Under the pieces are notes generated by a model. The model was given only the letters and a program-made list of their open reading frames with translations, did no database searches and was not told the DNA's origin. From Haliclona indistincta (Eukaryota; Porifera; Demospongiae; Haplosclerida; Chalinidae), in contig OZ024784.1 in NCBI GenBank assembly GCA_964017065.1, forward strand, positions 15,047,152 to 15,111,151: DNA of 64,000 nucleotides. Reading direction: 5' to 3'. The number at the start of each line of letters is the position of its first letter. Within the stretch, counting starts at the first letter, position 1. The translations under genes were made by a program, and so were the position numbers. Below are positions 50,201-59,500 of this stretch, in pieces.

Positions 50201-53200
50201 TTTTGTCTAGAAGGGAGAAATATGTGATATCTGGACATACCTAGACAGACTATCGTCTTCTAATCTCTACATGATCATTGTTCTCAATCGACATGACTTG
50301 TATCATATTGTAGTCATTGTCCATTTAAGTTGAATGTCATTCTCAGTCTGTTGTTCTTTGCTCTGCTCAATAATAATTTTGGTAGTCACTAGCTTGGGTC
50401 TAAAGATATTACACCCTTTAGGGCCTATAGCGGATTTAGCCGTCATAATTGACTCCACCTACTGTAGATGTCATAAATAGTGTGAAAAGTGCTCTAGAAA
50501 GGTCAAATAAAGTTTAATTGCAAAAGCTAACTTTACCTGAAAAAACCCACTGTTTTTCGCCGCGCCCTCCCCACTAAAATATATAGAACGGGGGGATTTT
50601 TAAAGGGGGGTGTCCCCCCTTTAAGGGACTACACGTCGAACATCAGAATGACGAAAATTTCAGTTTCTTCGGGCAAACAAAGCGTGGTCAAAGACAGTTA
50701 TCATCAAAGAAACTCACAAATCTGCTTGTGGGCGGAGCAAACACTGTAGAAAGAGTAAAAATTTTATTCAATGAGCGGACAAGCCACGCCCACCAAAATG
50801 GATTTGTGAACTGAATGGCTCGTGGTGAGCAAACGTATGCATGCGTTTTTGCGTAAAGTGTTCAGTCTGTCAGTCACAAGGCCGCGAATATTTAATTAGT
50901 TTCGTGGTTTGCACAAGAATTGAGCTACAGAGGTCAGCTAAGAACGCAGCAAGGTCATTTGTGGCGCCAGAGGTAGGCAAGGTTCACCCGCTCCGCTTGC
51001 CCGCCCTCCCCCCTCCCACCCACCCTGGTTGCTACCTTTAAATTAAAGAAAAACTATGTCGTAAAACATTGATTTGGTACCTGTTCGCCTACTCCCACTT
51101 CGCCTACTCCCATTTTGCCTACTTACAGCCCCAAAGGGACGTTTTGCCTACTAGAAGTAAGCAAAACTAAACCCTAAACCCTAAACCCTGAACCCTAAAA
51201 ACCTTCTCCTAACTGTGCAAAGTCGGGAGGGTGTCCTAAACCGGGCCTTCGGCCCTTGGTAAGCCTAAGGATCGTCGGGAGGGTGTCCTAAACCGGGCCT
51301 TCGGCCCTTGGTAAGCCTAAGGATCGTCGGGAGGGTCGTCCTAAACCGGGCCTTCGGCCCTGGCTAAAGATCGTCGAGAGGGTCGTCCTAAACAGGGCCT
51401 TCGTCCTTCACTGGATCTGCAAGCTGTCCCGACGATCGACTTAGTTAAAAAAACTTAAGTTTTCTGGGGAAAAAAAAATAAAAATAATAAGTACTGAGCG
51501 GGAATCGAACCCTGAACATTTGCACTACAAGCCACCGCACTAAACCGCTGCGCCACCGGAACGAGCTGACCGACCAGTGCTATAAACAAGCCATTATAGT
51601 GATTCTGTACGCGCGCGCGTAGATAATATAAGCCGCCGAAGGCGGCTTGCGTAGGCAAAACGTCCCTTTGGGGCTGTAAGTAGGCAAAATGGGAGTAGGC
51701 GAAGTGGGAGTAGGCAAACCGGTACTATCCCAAAACGTTTGGGTCCCTCGGCCCTCTAGCTCCACCCTAGGACCGCCCAGCAGTTGGTAAAGTCGCTGTG
51801 AAGTACGAGATGGTTAGCCAGAAAAAACAGCACGCAAATCAAGCCGTTTCTATAGTTCGCCGTGTAGTCCCTTAAGGTGACGGGTAACAGTTCGCCTAAT
51901 TAATATTCACAAAAATGTTTTTATGCACTGTGCAAAATATGAACACGCTAGAGCGCTGTGAAGGCCATCAATGAAGACGCTAAACACTGTTCTTTCTCTC
52001 TTGAGCTATATTCAACGATGGGTACTACGCAACTCGGCGACAGCAGGCACAATTGGAGAGATAGTAAACTGCAAAACGGCGCGCCACTTTTCGCGCGCGC
52101 TGTAACAGTGTCGCTACAGAGTCTATCGTCTACTGATGGGTTAGCATCCTCCGGAGGGCAGTAGACTATTAACTTGGACGTCTGGGCGACTGGCTCTGAG
52201 TAAAACGCAAAATAGTCTTGAAACGCTCGCCATTTTACAGCCTTTTCACGACATTTCGACCCATAACTTACAAACAAACAAACTCTCAGCCAAGTTTATA
52301 GTCTACTGCCCTCCGGAGGATGCTAACCCATCAGTAGACGATGGACTCTGTAGCGACACTGTTACAGCGCGCGCGAAAAGTGGCGCGCCGTTTTGCAGTT
52401 TACTATCTCTCCAATTGTGCCTGCTGTCGCCGAGTTGCGTAGTACCCAGCGTTGAATATAGCTCAAGAGAGAAAGAACAGTGTTTAGCGTCTTCATTGAT
52501 GGCCTTCACAGCGCTCTAGCGTGTTCATATTTTGCACAGTGCATAAAAACATTTTTGTGAATATTAATTAGGCGAACTGTTACCCGTCACCTTAACCCGG
52601 GGTTTGAAGGGGCGGAGCCCCTCGCCGCTTTCGGCATTTTTGGGGCTTCAGGATGCCCGGAAATGCATACTTGGGCATAGAATATGGTCTAAACTATGCT
52701 GTTTGCTCACCTGGACACCACCAGGTTTTTGTATCAGTCACCAGGGCTAAACGAAGACCAAAATTGGGTGAAAAATGACGAGGTCGCAGCACTTAAGTGG
52801 CTTCAGTTCCGAATTGGGAGTGGCCAACTCAGAGTTTAGTACATGGTCGTAAACTTTGACATGCCAGGAAAAAACAGTGCTAGTTTGGAACAGCTAGCGT
52901 AATGCATGTTGTAGAAATCGCAAGACAAACTGTCAGTTCAGAGCAAGCCGAATTTTCGTCAAAATAATTCAGTCACTAAAGAGTTAAGCAGACATCGCTG
53001 TTGAAAAGAGAAAGAGATTGTATCTGAAAAAGTGGAAATGCTACAGTTTTGGAAGAAGAACTTGCAGTTACTGAATTTTGAGTATTGATTTTTAAAATAA
53101 AAATTTGATCTATACTATCTACATTTAAATTGCCTATAACCCGATCCTTGCCTATAGTACAAATATAGGCGCCTATACAGATACAGATACCAGTATAGGT

Positions 53201-56070
53201 ACAACACTAGTCTTGACCACAAATGTTGTACCACTAGAGCTACTGTAGCCTACTGAGAAGCATACTAGACATGCTTTGACTATACAAAGCTACTGAATTA
53301 TAAGAGCTACATAATAAAAGAAGTACATGTACAGCTGCAGCAAGACCACTGTACTCATTATTGCTGCGAGACTAGCTGCTTATATCGTTCGCACAATTGG
53401 TTTCTCTGTGCTATCTTGAGTACAGAATTGTCCTACAAGCTGCTAAGAAGACTGTGGTAGACATCTTTGTCTTCACCAAAGTCCGATGTAACGGAGATGT
53501 GTTTCCTCTGATTTTCTGTTCCCCCGAACAAATATCTCCAGCCACACCCCAGAGATATGTGTTCCCCTGATGAATTAAAACGTAGTGTTATGTGTTCCCA
53601 GCAAATTAGCACACGCACGCGGATTGCTCTACTTACAAACAATCTTATTTTCCTTCATCGATATGGCCATTGCAAGGTCAAGGAATCGTAAGTGCTCTGA
53701 ATAAAGCATGTGCATAATAAAGATAATAAAGACAATAATAGAATGAAATTTATAGCTAGATGAAATCTACCACTACTTGTCAACTCTGTGCAAATTCGCA
53801 GTCAAGGGTGATGTCACTTGTCAGCACATTTACCCAACTGCTACTGCAAGAGACATTCTCTGGCACGAAGTATGATTTGCATTATAGCTATGTTTATGTA
53901 GTACAAAATTAATTTTATAACTTAAAAATAATTTTTATGATCTATATTTTAAGGTGGCAACGTGCATTTTACTAATAACTACTTTATAACTACAGCGATT
54001 TACATAACAGTACGAGAAAATAATACATGAAGCGTCTATGGCTGCTATCTCGTCTGTTAAGCAATAGATCGACGCGCTTCAAGCGCAGCAGCATCTTGCC
54101 CACAGACGTACAGAGTGAATTTCAGTAACACTATCTAGATTTTCTTAAGGTGGCGGTATACCGCTTTTATGAATATTAATGAGCGACTTTCTTTTTATCT
54201 GCACCTCGTGACAGAGCAACGCTAGCAGCGTGAAACTCGCTCTGATGCATCAATGAGTGTGTCTCAATGTATAATGCAGCTTGAAACGTTGCACAATATT
54301 CTACACCAAGGAATAATTTAGGAATAATCGACATCGTACGGATACGCATTTTTCTAGCCAAAAATCTCTCCTGTTCAACCGTGCAGCAAAGGTTACCAGC
54401 TGAAATTCGACTCTTATAAACCATTTATAGGTGCTGACGAAGAGTTTTCTGCATTTACTTTTTCTGATTTTAAGAAAAACACTTTTACATTCTAAATCAT
54501 GGCTGATTTTGCAGTGACGTCCATGTTTGTCGATGCATAGAACAGCTATGTTCAGCGTGGGTCAACAAAACTCTTCGTCAGCACCTAGAAATGGTTTATA
54601 AGAGTCGAATTTCAGCTGGTAACCTTTGCTGCACGGTTAGCCTGGAGAGATTTTTGGCGTGAAAAATGCGTATCCGTACGATGTCGATTGTTCCTACATT
54701 ATTCCTTGGTGTAGAATATTGTGCAACGTTTCAAGCTGCATTATACATTGAGACACACTCATTGATGCATCAGAGCGAGTTTCACGCTGCTAGCGTTGCT
54801 CTGTCACGAGCTGCAGATAAAAATCGCTCTGTACGTTTGTGTGCGCTGAAATTTGCAAGCTGCAAACGAAGTTCTTTCCGGAGCAAGCAAGCCAAACTGG
54901 AGATAGCAGCCACAGACCGGTCTTTACTGGGCGAGCTCGCTGCTCCACGTTAGCTAACACTTTGTGACTGAAACTTGCTATAATCGATGTTTATCGATAG
55001 ACAAACAAAATCCATACTGGAGCACGCCTGTACAAAATACCATTGCTGGAAAATAAAGCTACTTGCACAGTTATGAATCTCATTAAATTGACCTTAGGCA
55101 ACGATTACTAGCCAGTTTGGAGTTTCTGTAGAAGAAGCACTAGCTGGTTATGACAAACAAGATCTACCAACTGGGCCGGGTGACCCATCATATATTACAC
55201 TTTTTTCAGAGCATAGATCTTCATTATTAGAGGTATCTATACTGCCTGAAATATCCATTACTAAACTAATAATGGTAATAGATGCTAAATTTACAAGATC
55301 GGGAGTCACTAGTGCAAGTGAGACACTGTACTCATGCATGAATACATGCGCAAGTGAGCGAGTGGGAAACACCTATCATCGGGAAGCACATATCCGCATG
55401 TGGGGGAACAGATACCACTGCTAGTTCATCAGGGGAACACATATCTCTGGGGTGTGGCTGAATATATCTGTTCGGGGGAACAGGGAAACACATATCTCCG
55501 TTACACCAGCAATGCTGAGCTAGTTCAGCAATTAACGTCATCCAAGGTAATGAAGCTTTGAAGCCAAAAGCTATCAATTCAATTCCGAGCAAACACCGAG
55601 TTTAACATGTACTGCAAGTATCATCACTTAGTTTTTAGTCGAGCTCGTTTTTAGCCCACGCGGAGTTCTGCCTGCGGACAGAATGAATGAGAACTACCAT
55701 TAACTACTATAGCTAGCTCGGTAGTTGTACTGTAGCTGTACGCCTCGTGGCTCTGCCAACCAAGGCATATAATAATTTATAGCAATGTAAAAGCATGCAA
55801 ACGAGAACTAGTGAATATCATTAGCAACTTCTAGGAACTGTGGTGGTTTGATCGACCAAGGTGAACAAGAAAACTAAAAAGCATGCATGCATCTTGTGTC
55901 TTGGATAACATAAAAACACATTGTGATTAGTAGCTTATGTACTGTACGTAACTTACCGGAGTGAATACAAACAGTCGGTAGTCTTGATGAAACGGAAGAA
56001 ACTTGGCTAGTTGAAACTCGTTGCGTAATAGTTTTCGCCAGAACTTCTTATCACAATTCCACCTAGGCAT
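44280..56070 (-). CDS. Rolling-stone-like multipass membrane protein with a 10.8-kb transposon-filled intron
   Basis: Exon 2 (45194-44280) encodes 304 residues with the family pattern: WVKQQWKYQLIYVVYRW at its start, then CGCGQNDGIPWYL, FPVRLLHFFY and VFTGVYYAAGGTNTDG, and a Ser/Asn-rich tail longer than in the paralogues. A matching first exon is not found directly upstream. At 56070-55957 the minus strand carries an ATG frame of 38 codons with LLRNEFQLAKFLPFHQDYRL, ending in a GTAAGT donor at phase 0. It fits the length, position and phase of exon 1 in the other copies. Joining them gives 342 residues. Everything between is transposons and non-coding sequence. The join is inference; the exon 2 call itself is firm. 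Confidence 0.75.
46015..46205 (+). repeat. 5' LTR of the Ty3/gypsy element
   Basis: 191 bases from TGTGATATCTGG to GATATTACA, identical by eye to the copy at 50223-50413. Confidence 0.97.
46223..50227 (+). CDS. Ty3/gypsy gag-pol polyprotein, single intact frame
   Basis: One uninterrupted frame of 1334 codons including gag and pol without a frameshift between them. In order: a gag region; two zinc knuckles (CYRCAGEHSADNC and CRYCGKRGHIARAC); a retropepsin-type protease motif ELDTGAALSVIS; reverse transcriptase with the YLDDILITG active site; RNase H around LLSCDASPYGLGAVL; integrase with an HHCC zinc domain and a DNGAAF plus later Glu catalytic set (YHPSTNGLVERAV). No chromodomain or envelope is seen. 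The stop codon TGA uses the first bases of the 3' LTR. The order RT, RNase H, integrase defines Ty3/gypsy. All key residues are present, so the element could be active. Confidence 0.95.
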   Translation: MALHGSIGEFDPSKEDWKTYVSRLKFYFIANDVEDPRKQKAILLSVAGPELYKLASSLVSPLQPHQVDLDELVQQLNKHYDPKKSISVHRFKFNSRVRKPGESVSTYIAELKKLASLCDFDGEVWLPQMLRDRLVCGIGDSRMQRRLLAEEDLTFDKALQLVQAMESADQSASALTPDSGKADVNQVTYRKYRGGKPKQVDTPTRSKPPDGQCYRCAGEHSADNCRFKNVDCRYCGKRGHIARACRMRLQRKQQPRKSQPEPTHHVSNTTPEESNELPPDYAMFQLSVGRSDPIRVTVTANDRSLPMELDTGAALSVISHSTYLSTWSEEERPVLEPSHVQLSTYSGEVLTIRGAIDVQVKYQSQQCQLSLQVVDTSGPTLLGRDWLKHLVLDWHQISTLENFATKKLSKILEDYADVFKNELGSIRDVKVHIHVKKDAQPHYVRPRPVPYAFREKVDTELKRLQDAGVIEPVPFADWAAPVVPVLKRDNSIRLCGDYKLTVNQEATPDIYPLPGVEGILATMAEGEWYSKLDLAHAYNQLHLDDESKKYTTINTTQGLFQYNRLPFGISCAPAVFQRTMENLLKGIPGVCVYLDDILITGKSASEHLENLETVLNRLQSSGMRLKKEKCQFMLQEVDYLGHKLSREGLKPSSEKIKALKEAPTPKDVTQLKSFLGLVNYYSRFLPNLSTILAPLYALLHKVTAWHWGPEQQKAFEFVKNALTSDSVLSHYSIHKELLLSCDASPYGLGAVLSHKMDDGTEKPIAFASRSLSTAERKYAQLDKEALAIIFGVTKFRQYLLGRRFVIHSDHKPLMYIFGENRGVPSMASSRIQRWALTLGAYSFSVTHRPGKENSNADGLSRLPLPDLPTNVPPPQDTVLLLESIQTSLVTAAQIKKWTARDPILSKVLNYVLQGWPSKPDSDELRPFFHRKEELSIEDGCILWGHRVVIPPPGREKIVELLHESHPGMTRIKGIARSYVWWPGIDDVLEKKVRHCQSCQEHQRLPSKAPLHPWEFPERPWSRLHIDFAGPFLNKQFLLVVDAHSKWIEVFIVPTTSSQAAINKLRPLFATHGLPELLVSDNGAAFTSDEFSVFTKQNGIRHTTSAPYHPSTNGLVERAVQTFKQAMRKSNEPLDIRMAKFLFTYRLTPHPATGVAPSELLLSRRPRSLLDLVKPDVSSKVRLHQERQKLSHDQKVRSRRFDKGDEVLAKNFGRGEKWLKGRVVQCRGPLSYRVFLEDGRSVRRHQDHLQPFHTPIVDDLVVPSVKAEADSPAISPTPVSPAPASPPPVSPSPPAPAALDSNPAVPDERQSPIIPRRSNRSRRPPDWFCLEGRNM
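50223..50413 (+). repeat. 3' LTR of the Ty3/gypsy element
   Basis: 191 bases, matching the 5' LTR at every position I compared, followed by the CCCTT target duplication. Confidence 0.97.
51222..51413. repeat. 52-bp tandem repeat, about 3.7 copies
   Basis: Units begin GTCGGGAGGGTGTCCTAAAC and contain the small hairpin GGGCCTTCGGCCC. The first two are nearly identical, the later ones carry GTCGTCC and further changes. Confidence 0.88.
51493..51565 (-). ncRNA. tRNA-derived (SINE-like) sequence with A and B boxes
   Basis: On the minus strand an A box TGGCGCAGCGG (51555-51545) and a B box GGTTCGATTCC (51511-51501) match the Pol III internal promoter consensus at a tRNA-like spacing of 33 bp. The predicted acceptor-stem halves do not pair, so it is not a working tRNA gene. 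An A/T-rich tail follows in the SINE orientation. A tRNA-derived SINE head or tRNA pseudogene captured by the surrounding element fits best. Confidence 0.62.
51876..52591. mobile_element. Foldback MITE flanked by TTAA (piggyBac-type)
   Basis: Two arms of about 300 bp, 51876 to about 52174 and about 52297 to 52591, are nearly perfect inverted copies separated by a loop of about 120 bp. The ends read GGTGACGGGTAACAGTTCGCC on each strand. TTAA flanks both sides (51872-51875 and 52592-52595), and the left one is shared with the neighbouring TTAA element. The transcript would fold into a very long hairpin. No protein is encoded. Confidence 0.88.
53487..55505. mobile_element. Large foldback element with nested inverted repeats
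   Basis: Inverted ends begin TGTAACGGAGAT and continue for about 100 bp with GTTCCCCCGAACA and GATATGTGTTCCCC blocks at 53487-53590 and 55400-55505. Inside is a second pair of arms, about 54176-54450 and 54570-54835, over 90% alike by eye and sharing CGTACGGATACGCAT. A fragment with TTAAGGTGGCGG ends near 54145 may be a later insertion in the left arm. No transposase is visible and the target duplication is unclear. Confidence 0.7.
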
Positions 56071-56587
56071 ACTGAGGTGCTAAACAGTAAGTTGGAGTTG
56101 TTCAATATACGGTCTCTACGCAGTCACTAACTTACAAAACAAGCTGAACTTATGTCTAGCTTATAATTATAAATGAAAAACGTGGGTGTGGCTAGAGCGT
56201 CGCTTTGCATGCTTCATCTGTCAACATGCAGGATGTTGGCATGTATAGTAAGTTGGTTGGCACCCACAACACCTGGCCAGCTATGATAAATATACAGATA
56301 AACAAACAGTGCACAATACTAGCTAACATGTGCTGCTGGCACTTGCACTTCATATTTTCTATTCAAGTCCAATAGTTTAGTCTGTTCAGATATCAACTCT
56401 TCATTGTACTAGCCCAAATAAACTCATTTTCTAAGCTGATGATTGTGGTGGTGAAAGAAGAGCGGAAGATAGAGAAGAAGAAGTGTGATAAAAAATAAGG
56501 AAGTGAAAAACCTAAAATGAAATCTAAATAACTGTGTCTTCCGGTGCTTTGACAAGAAAGTAAAACTATGCCAAGTAGTCCCTAGGA

Positions 56588-59500
56588 TTACTCTTGCTTC
56601 TTCAATACAGCAGTAGTTTTGACAGTGAAGAGGATCAGTATGGGAAGGATTACAGCCAATCCTCCAACCATATAACATATACAAGCTCCATAGCTCCAGA
56701 ACACTGTAATAATAATACAGTAATTCATAAGAACTACATCATTACAATAATGATAAACAGTCAACAATGGTAAGTGTATTGCTATAGCTATTAGTGAACA
56801 GCATAGTGGATTTGTATCAGTATTTGCATAAACACACTGTTTGCAACATCACAGTCGCAAAAATTTATGTTTCCAAAACATTTGCCTTCAGCCACAGTGC
56901 TCATGTCATACAGAACTTACCCGAGCATGCTATGAAAGGGCCAAGAGCTCGAGCTAGTGCTCCTAGTGATCGAAATATTCCCATGATCTTTCCTTTCTCA
57001 TCTCCCTTCCCTACATTGAGAGAGAAGCAGAAGGAAAAGGGTGGTGATGAAGAGAATCATATGAAGCTAAGGTGACAACAAGGAAATGACGCAATGTGTT
57101 TATGAGCAGCTAACCAAACTGAGAAGCAATAGTAGTCAGTGATGAAACAACAGTACCAGCACCTAAAGAATTAACATACAGCATTATAGTACTGACAGAC
57201 TATTACTATAAACAACTTTCTTTACTACGTACCAAACGAGAACAAGAGTAATCCTGAGTACAACATGATTGGATTGAGTGCCCATCCAACCAAAAGCATT
57301 CCCGGGATAACTGACATCATGCCCTGAATTGAAAAACAAGCTACAGTGACAGGTGTGAAGAAATGGTTTACAGTGAGAGCTGTTCTCTTCTCTGTACCGG
57401 CCGGCCTCCTTCGTAAATATCCTCCTAAAAGACAGAAAAAAATCACTGAAAAAGAGATGGCAGAGAATTAATACCTTGAACAAGAGCCATAGTTGTTCCA
57501 ATGAAAAGAAACATTCTTCCCTGTTGTGCCCTAGAGAAAAATTAGAACTTCATCAAATCAAGTTATTGTATACATGTAGTGTCAATAGCAAGATTGTCAA
57601 TGGGTTGGTGTACCTGGTATAATCAAAGCGCTGGTGAACAAGAAATGTTAAAGAGTACTCGAGTCCAGAAAACAAAAACAGGTAGAGAAAATAAGCAATG
57701 CTCATTCTTTGCAGATTGGATAGCTCTGGAGTAGACAGAGTGACTGGGGTATTAGTGTTGTTGGCTGGCTACCTTGTTTAGACATGCTTGACACAGCGGA
57801 ATACCTAAACAGAGAGATTGGATTTGTGAGCTGGAACAGTCTTGAGATGACAGATTCTGACGAATGTTTCTACAGAAAGAATAATCAATCACTGCAGATG
57901 GTACCAGAAGTTTAGTAGCGTACAACTGATAGCGTACAACTGAGGGTTATCAGAATACTATGATGTGTGTTGATTAAGTGCATAATGCTGAGTGGCAAAT
58001 TTTTGCGAGATATTGGAAGCGTACACTCTTTGGTAACAAACTCTCGATAGTACTCATTTGTTTAAATACAGTGGTCTCATAACATTACTGATCGATACAC
58101 TTACCAGTCAGCGATGTCTTACATAATTTTTTTTACTGATTTACGATAATTAACTGCTCATGATACTTGCATTTCCAAATGCAGTGAAGCTCCTACCTCT
58201 AAATTGGGTGCATGTGTACTAGAAGAGCTAGCCTCTATTTCTTAGAAAAGAGCCTGGTACAGACTGTCTGTGCATGCTCCAATTGCCCCCACTTTTCTTG
58301 GGTGATTGGATATTCTCATTACACGTCCGTAACACGTTAGTCCTTGGCGCAATCATAGACGTTCAGCAAACATTGCATTGTTTGCTAGCGCTTCTTCACA
58401 CACGCAAACGTCAAGGAATGCGTGTAAGAGCTTTCTGAAAAGTATTTGCAAGAACGAAATCTCGTGATGATTATGTCTCCCCGCCCCTTAATCATCTTGC
58501 CCACATTATCACATTTTATTGCCACTTAAAATCGTTAATATGCGTTCGTGCGTAGACAGTCTGTACCAGGCCGTTTTAAGAGACTGGATACGAAGCTGAG
58601 CTAATTTTTATTTTACTCATGGAAAAATAAGAGTGAGCACCCTTTCAACATTGACGTGAAATTAAGCAATGTGGTATGTATACAAGAGATACTACTCGAT
58701 CCTCTCTCATAGCTTCCATTATGACTAAGATATCTTTAGTCAAAAGGTGCTCTTGTGGTTACCCCATGAGAAGACACTGACATGTTCTTATAAAATAATT
58801 TGACTGGCTACATATTGAAACAGGAACCTATACCTTATTTAAACTTACAAATCAATGCACTCACTCTCTTAGATTGTGGCAGTGTCTCCTTGAAGAAAAA
58901 CACCACCAGCAGCAACGTAAGAACTCCCGTTATCAAGGCAAAATAAGCTGGATACTGGAATACAGCAAATGAGTGACCAGCATTACGACCCATTGACGAG
59001 AACCATGCCCCAATACTTGGTCCAAATATGAACCCCAATGAGAATGATACGCCTACAACAGCCTGAGTAAAAAATGAACTTAAGTCAAACAAGCAAAGCA
59101 CTTGTTTACCATAGCTTTTGGTCTCTGTTCTAAATTGGTGACATCAGAAGCAATAGCAGTGCTGAGACCGACAGTGCCCTTGGACATGCCTGCCAGCACT
59201 CGGGCTGCTACAAACACTGGAAAGCTGTAGGAGACAGCCCACAATACATAAGAGAGCATTACGCCAGTCTGGAATAAACTTCAGTCAAACAATCGGATAG
59301 TGATATGCATTACTCACTATGCTCAGTAAAAGCATTGGTTTCCTGCCATATATATCCGAAGCTGCTCCTATTATAGGTGATGCAAAAAATTGAAGTAGAG
59401 AATACAATGATCCCACCAAACCTGGAATACGTAAATAGCAATAATATACGGTATGGCATAAGCAAAGTTTAGTAGTAACCTACCACCAAAGAGAACAATG

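Larger units (their letters stand above)
46015..50413 (+). mobile_element. Full-length Ty3/gypsy LTR retrotransposon
   Basis: Two 191-bp LTRs (46015-46205 and 50223-50413) flank one gag-pol frame. I could find no difference between the LTRs by eye. They start TG and end CA, and a 5-bp duplication CCCTT precedes (46010-46014) and follows (50414-50418) the element. The sequence after the 5' LTR, TTTTTGGCGACGAGG, is the likely primer-binding site. A purine-rich AGAAGGGAGAAATA just before the 3' LTR is the likely polypurine tract. It sits inside the hAT element, so it is younger than that element. Confidence 0.97.
51077..51725. mobile_element. TIR element with telomere-like and tRNA-promoter-like content
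   Basis: 75-bp inverted ends, GTACCTGTTCGCCTACTCCC at the left and the reverse of GTACCGGTTTGCCTACTCCC at the right, differ by a few bases. The ends themselves hold direct repeats of CGCCTACTCCCA. Inside: AAACCCT telomere-like units at about 51172-51206; a 52-bp tandem repeat (51222-51413); and a minus-strand Pol III-type A/B box pair. No protein is encoded and no target duplication is clear. The superfamily is unknown. Confidence 0.72.
50625..51871. mobile_element. TTAA-flanked (piggyBac-type) non-autonomous element
   Basis: The left end GGGACTACACGTCGAAC and the right end, read on the other strand as GGGACTACACGGCGAAC, are inverted repeats. TTAA lies immediately outside at 50621-50624 and at 51872-51875. 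TTAA target duplication is typical of piggyBac transposons and their MITEs. There is no transposase. Another TIR element (51077-51725) is inserted within it. Confidence 0.78.
45835..53209. mobile_element. hAT-type non-autonomous element, invaded by later insertions
   Basis: The ends are inverted copies beginning TAGTGTTGTACCTATAC (left) and, read on the other strand, TAGTGTTGTACCTATACTGG (right). They are flanked by a perfect 8-bp duplication, GTCTTGAC, at 45827-45834 and 53210-53217. An 8-bp duplication and TAGTGTTG-like ends fit hAT transposons. Its own sequence is what remains outside the inserts: 45835-46014, 50414-50624 and 52592-53209. No transposase is encoded. Confidence 0.88.

Noticed and set aside
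51172..51206. AAACCCT repeats as a chromosome end
   Set aside because: Only a few imperfect units lie within a TIR element and unique genes continue on both sides.
51493..51565. Functional tRNA gene
   Set aside because: A and B boxes are good but the acceptor stem halves do not pair.
51958..52509. Two nearly identical 68-residue frames on opposite strands
   Set aside because: They are the two arms of the foldback MITE; the frame has no codon or protein features.
54176..54953. Paired 80-95-residue frames
   Set aside because: They are the inverted arms of the large foldback element read on opposite strands.
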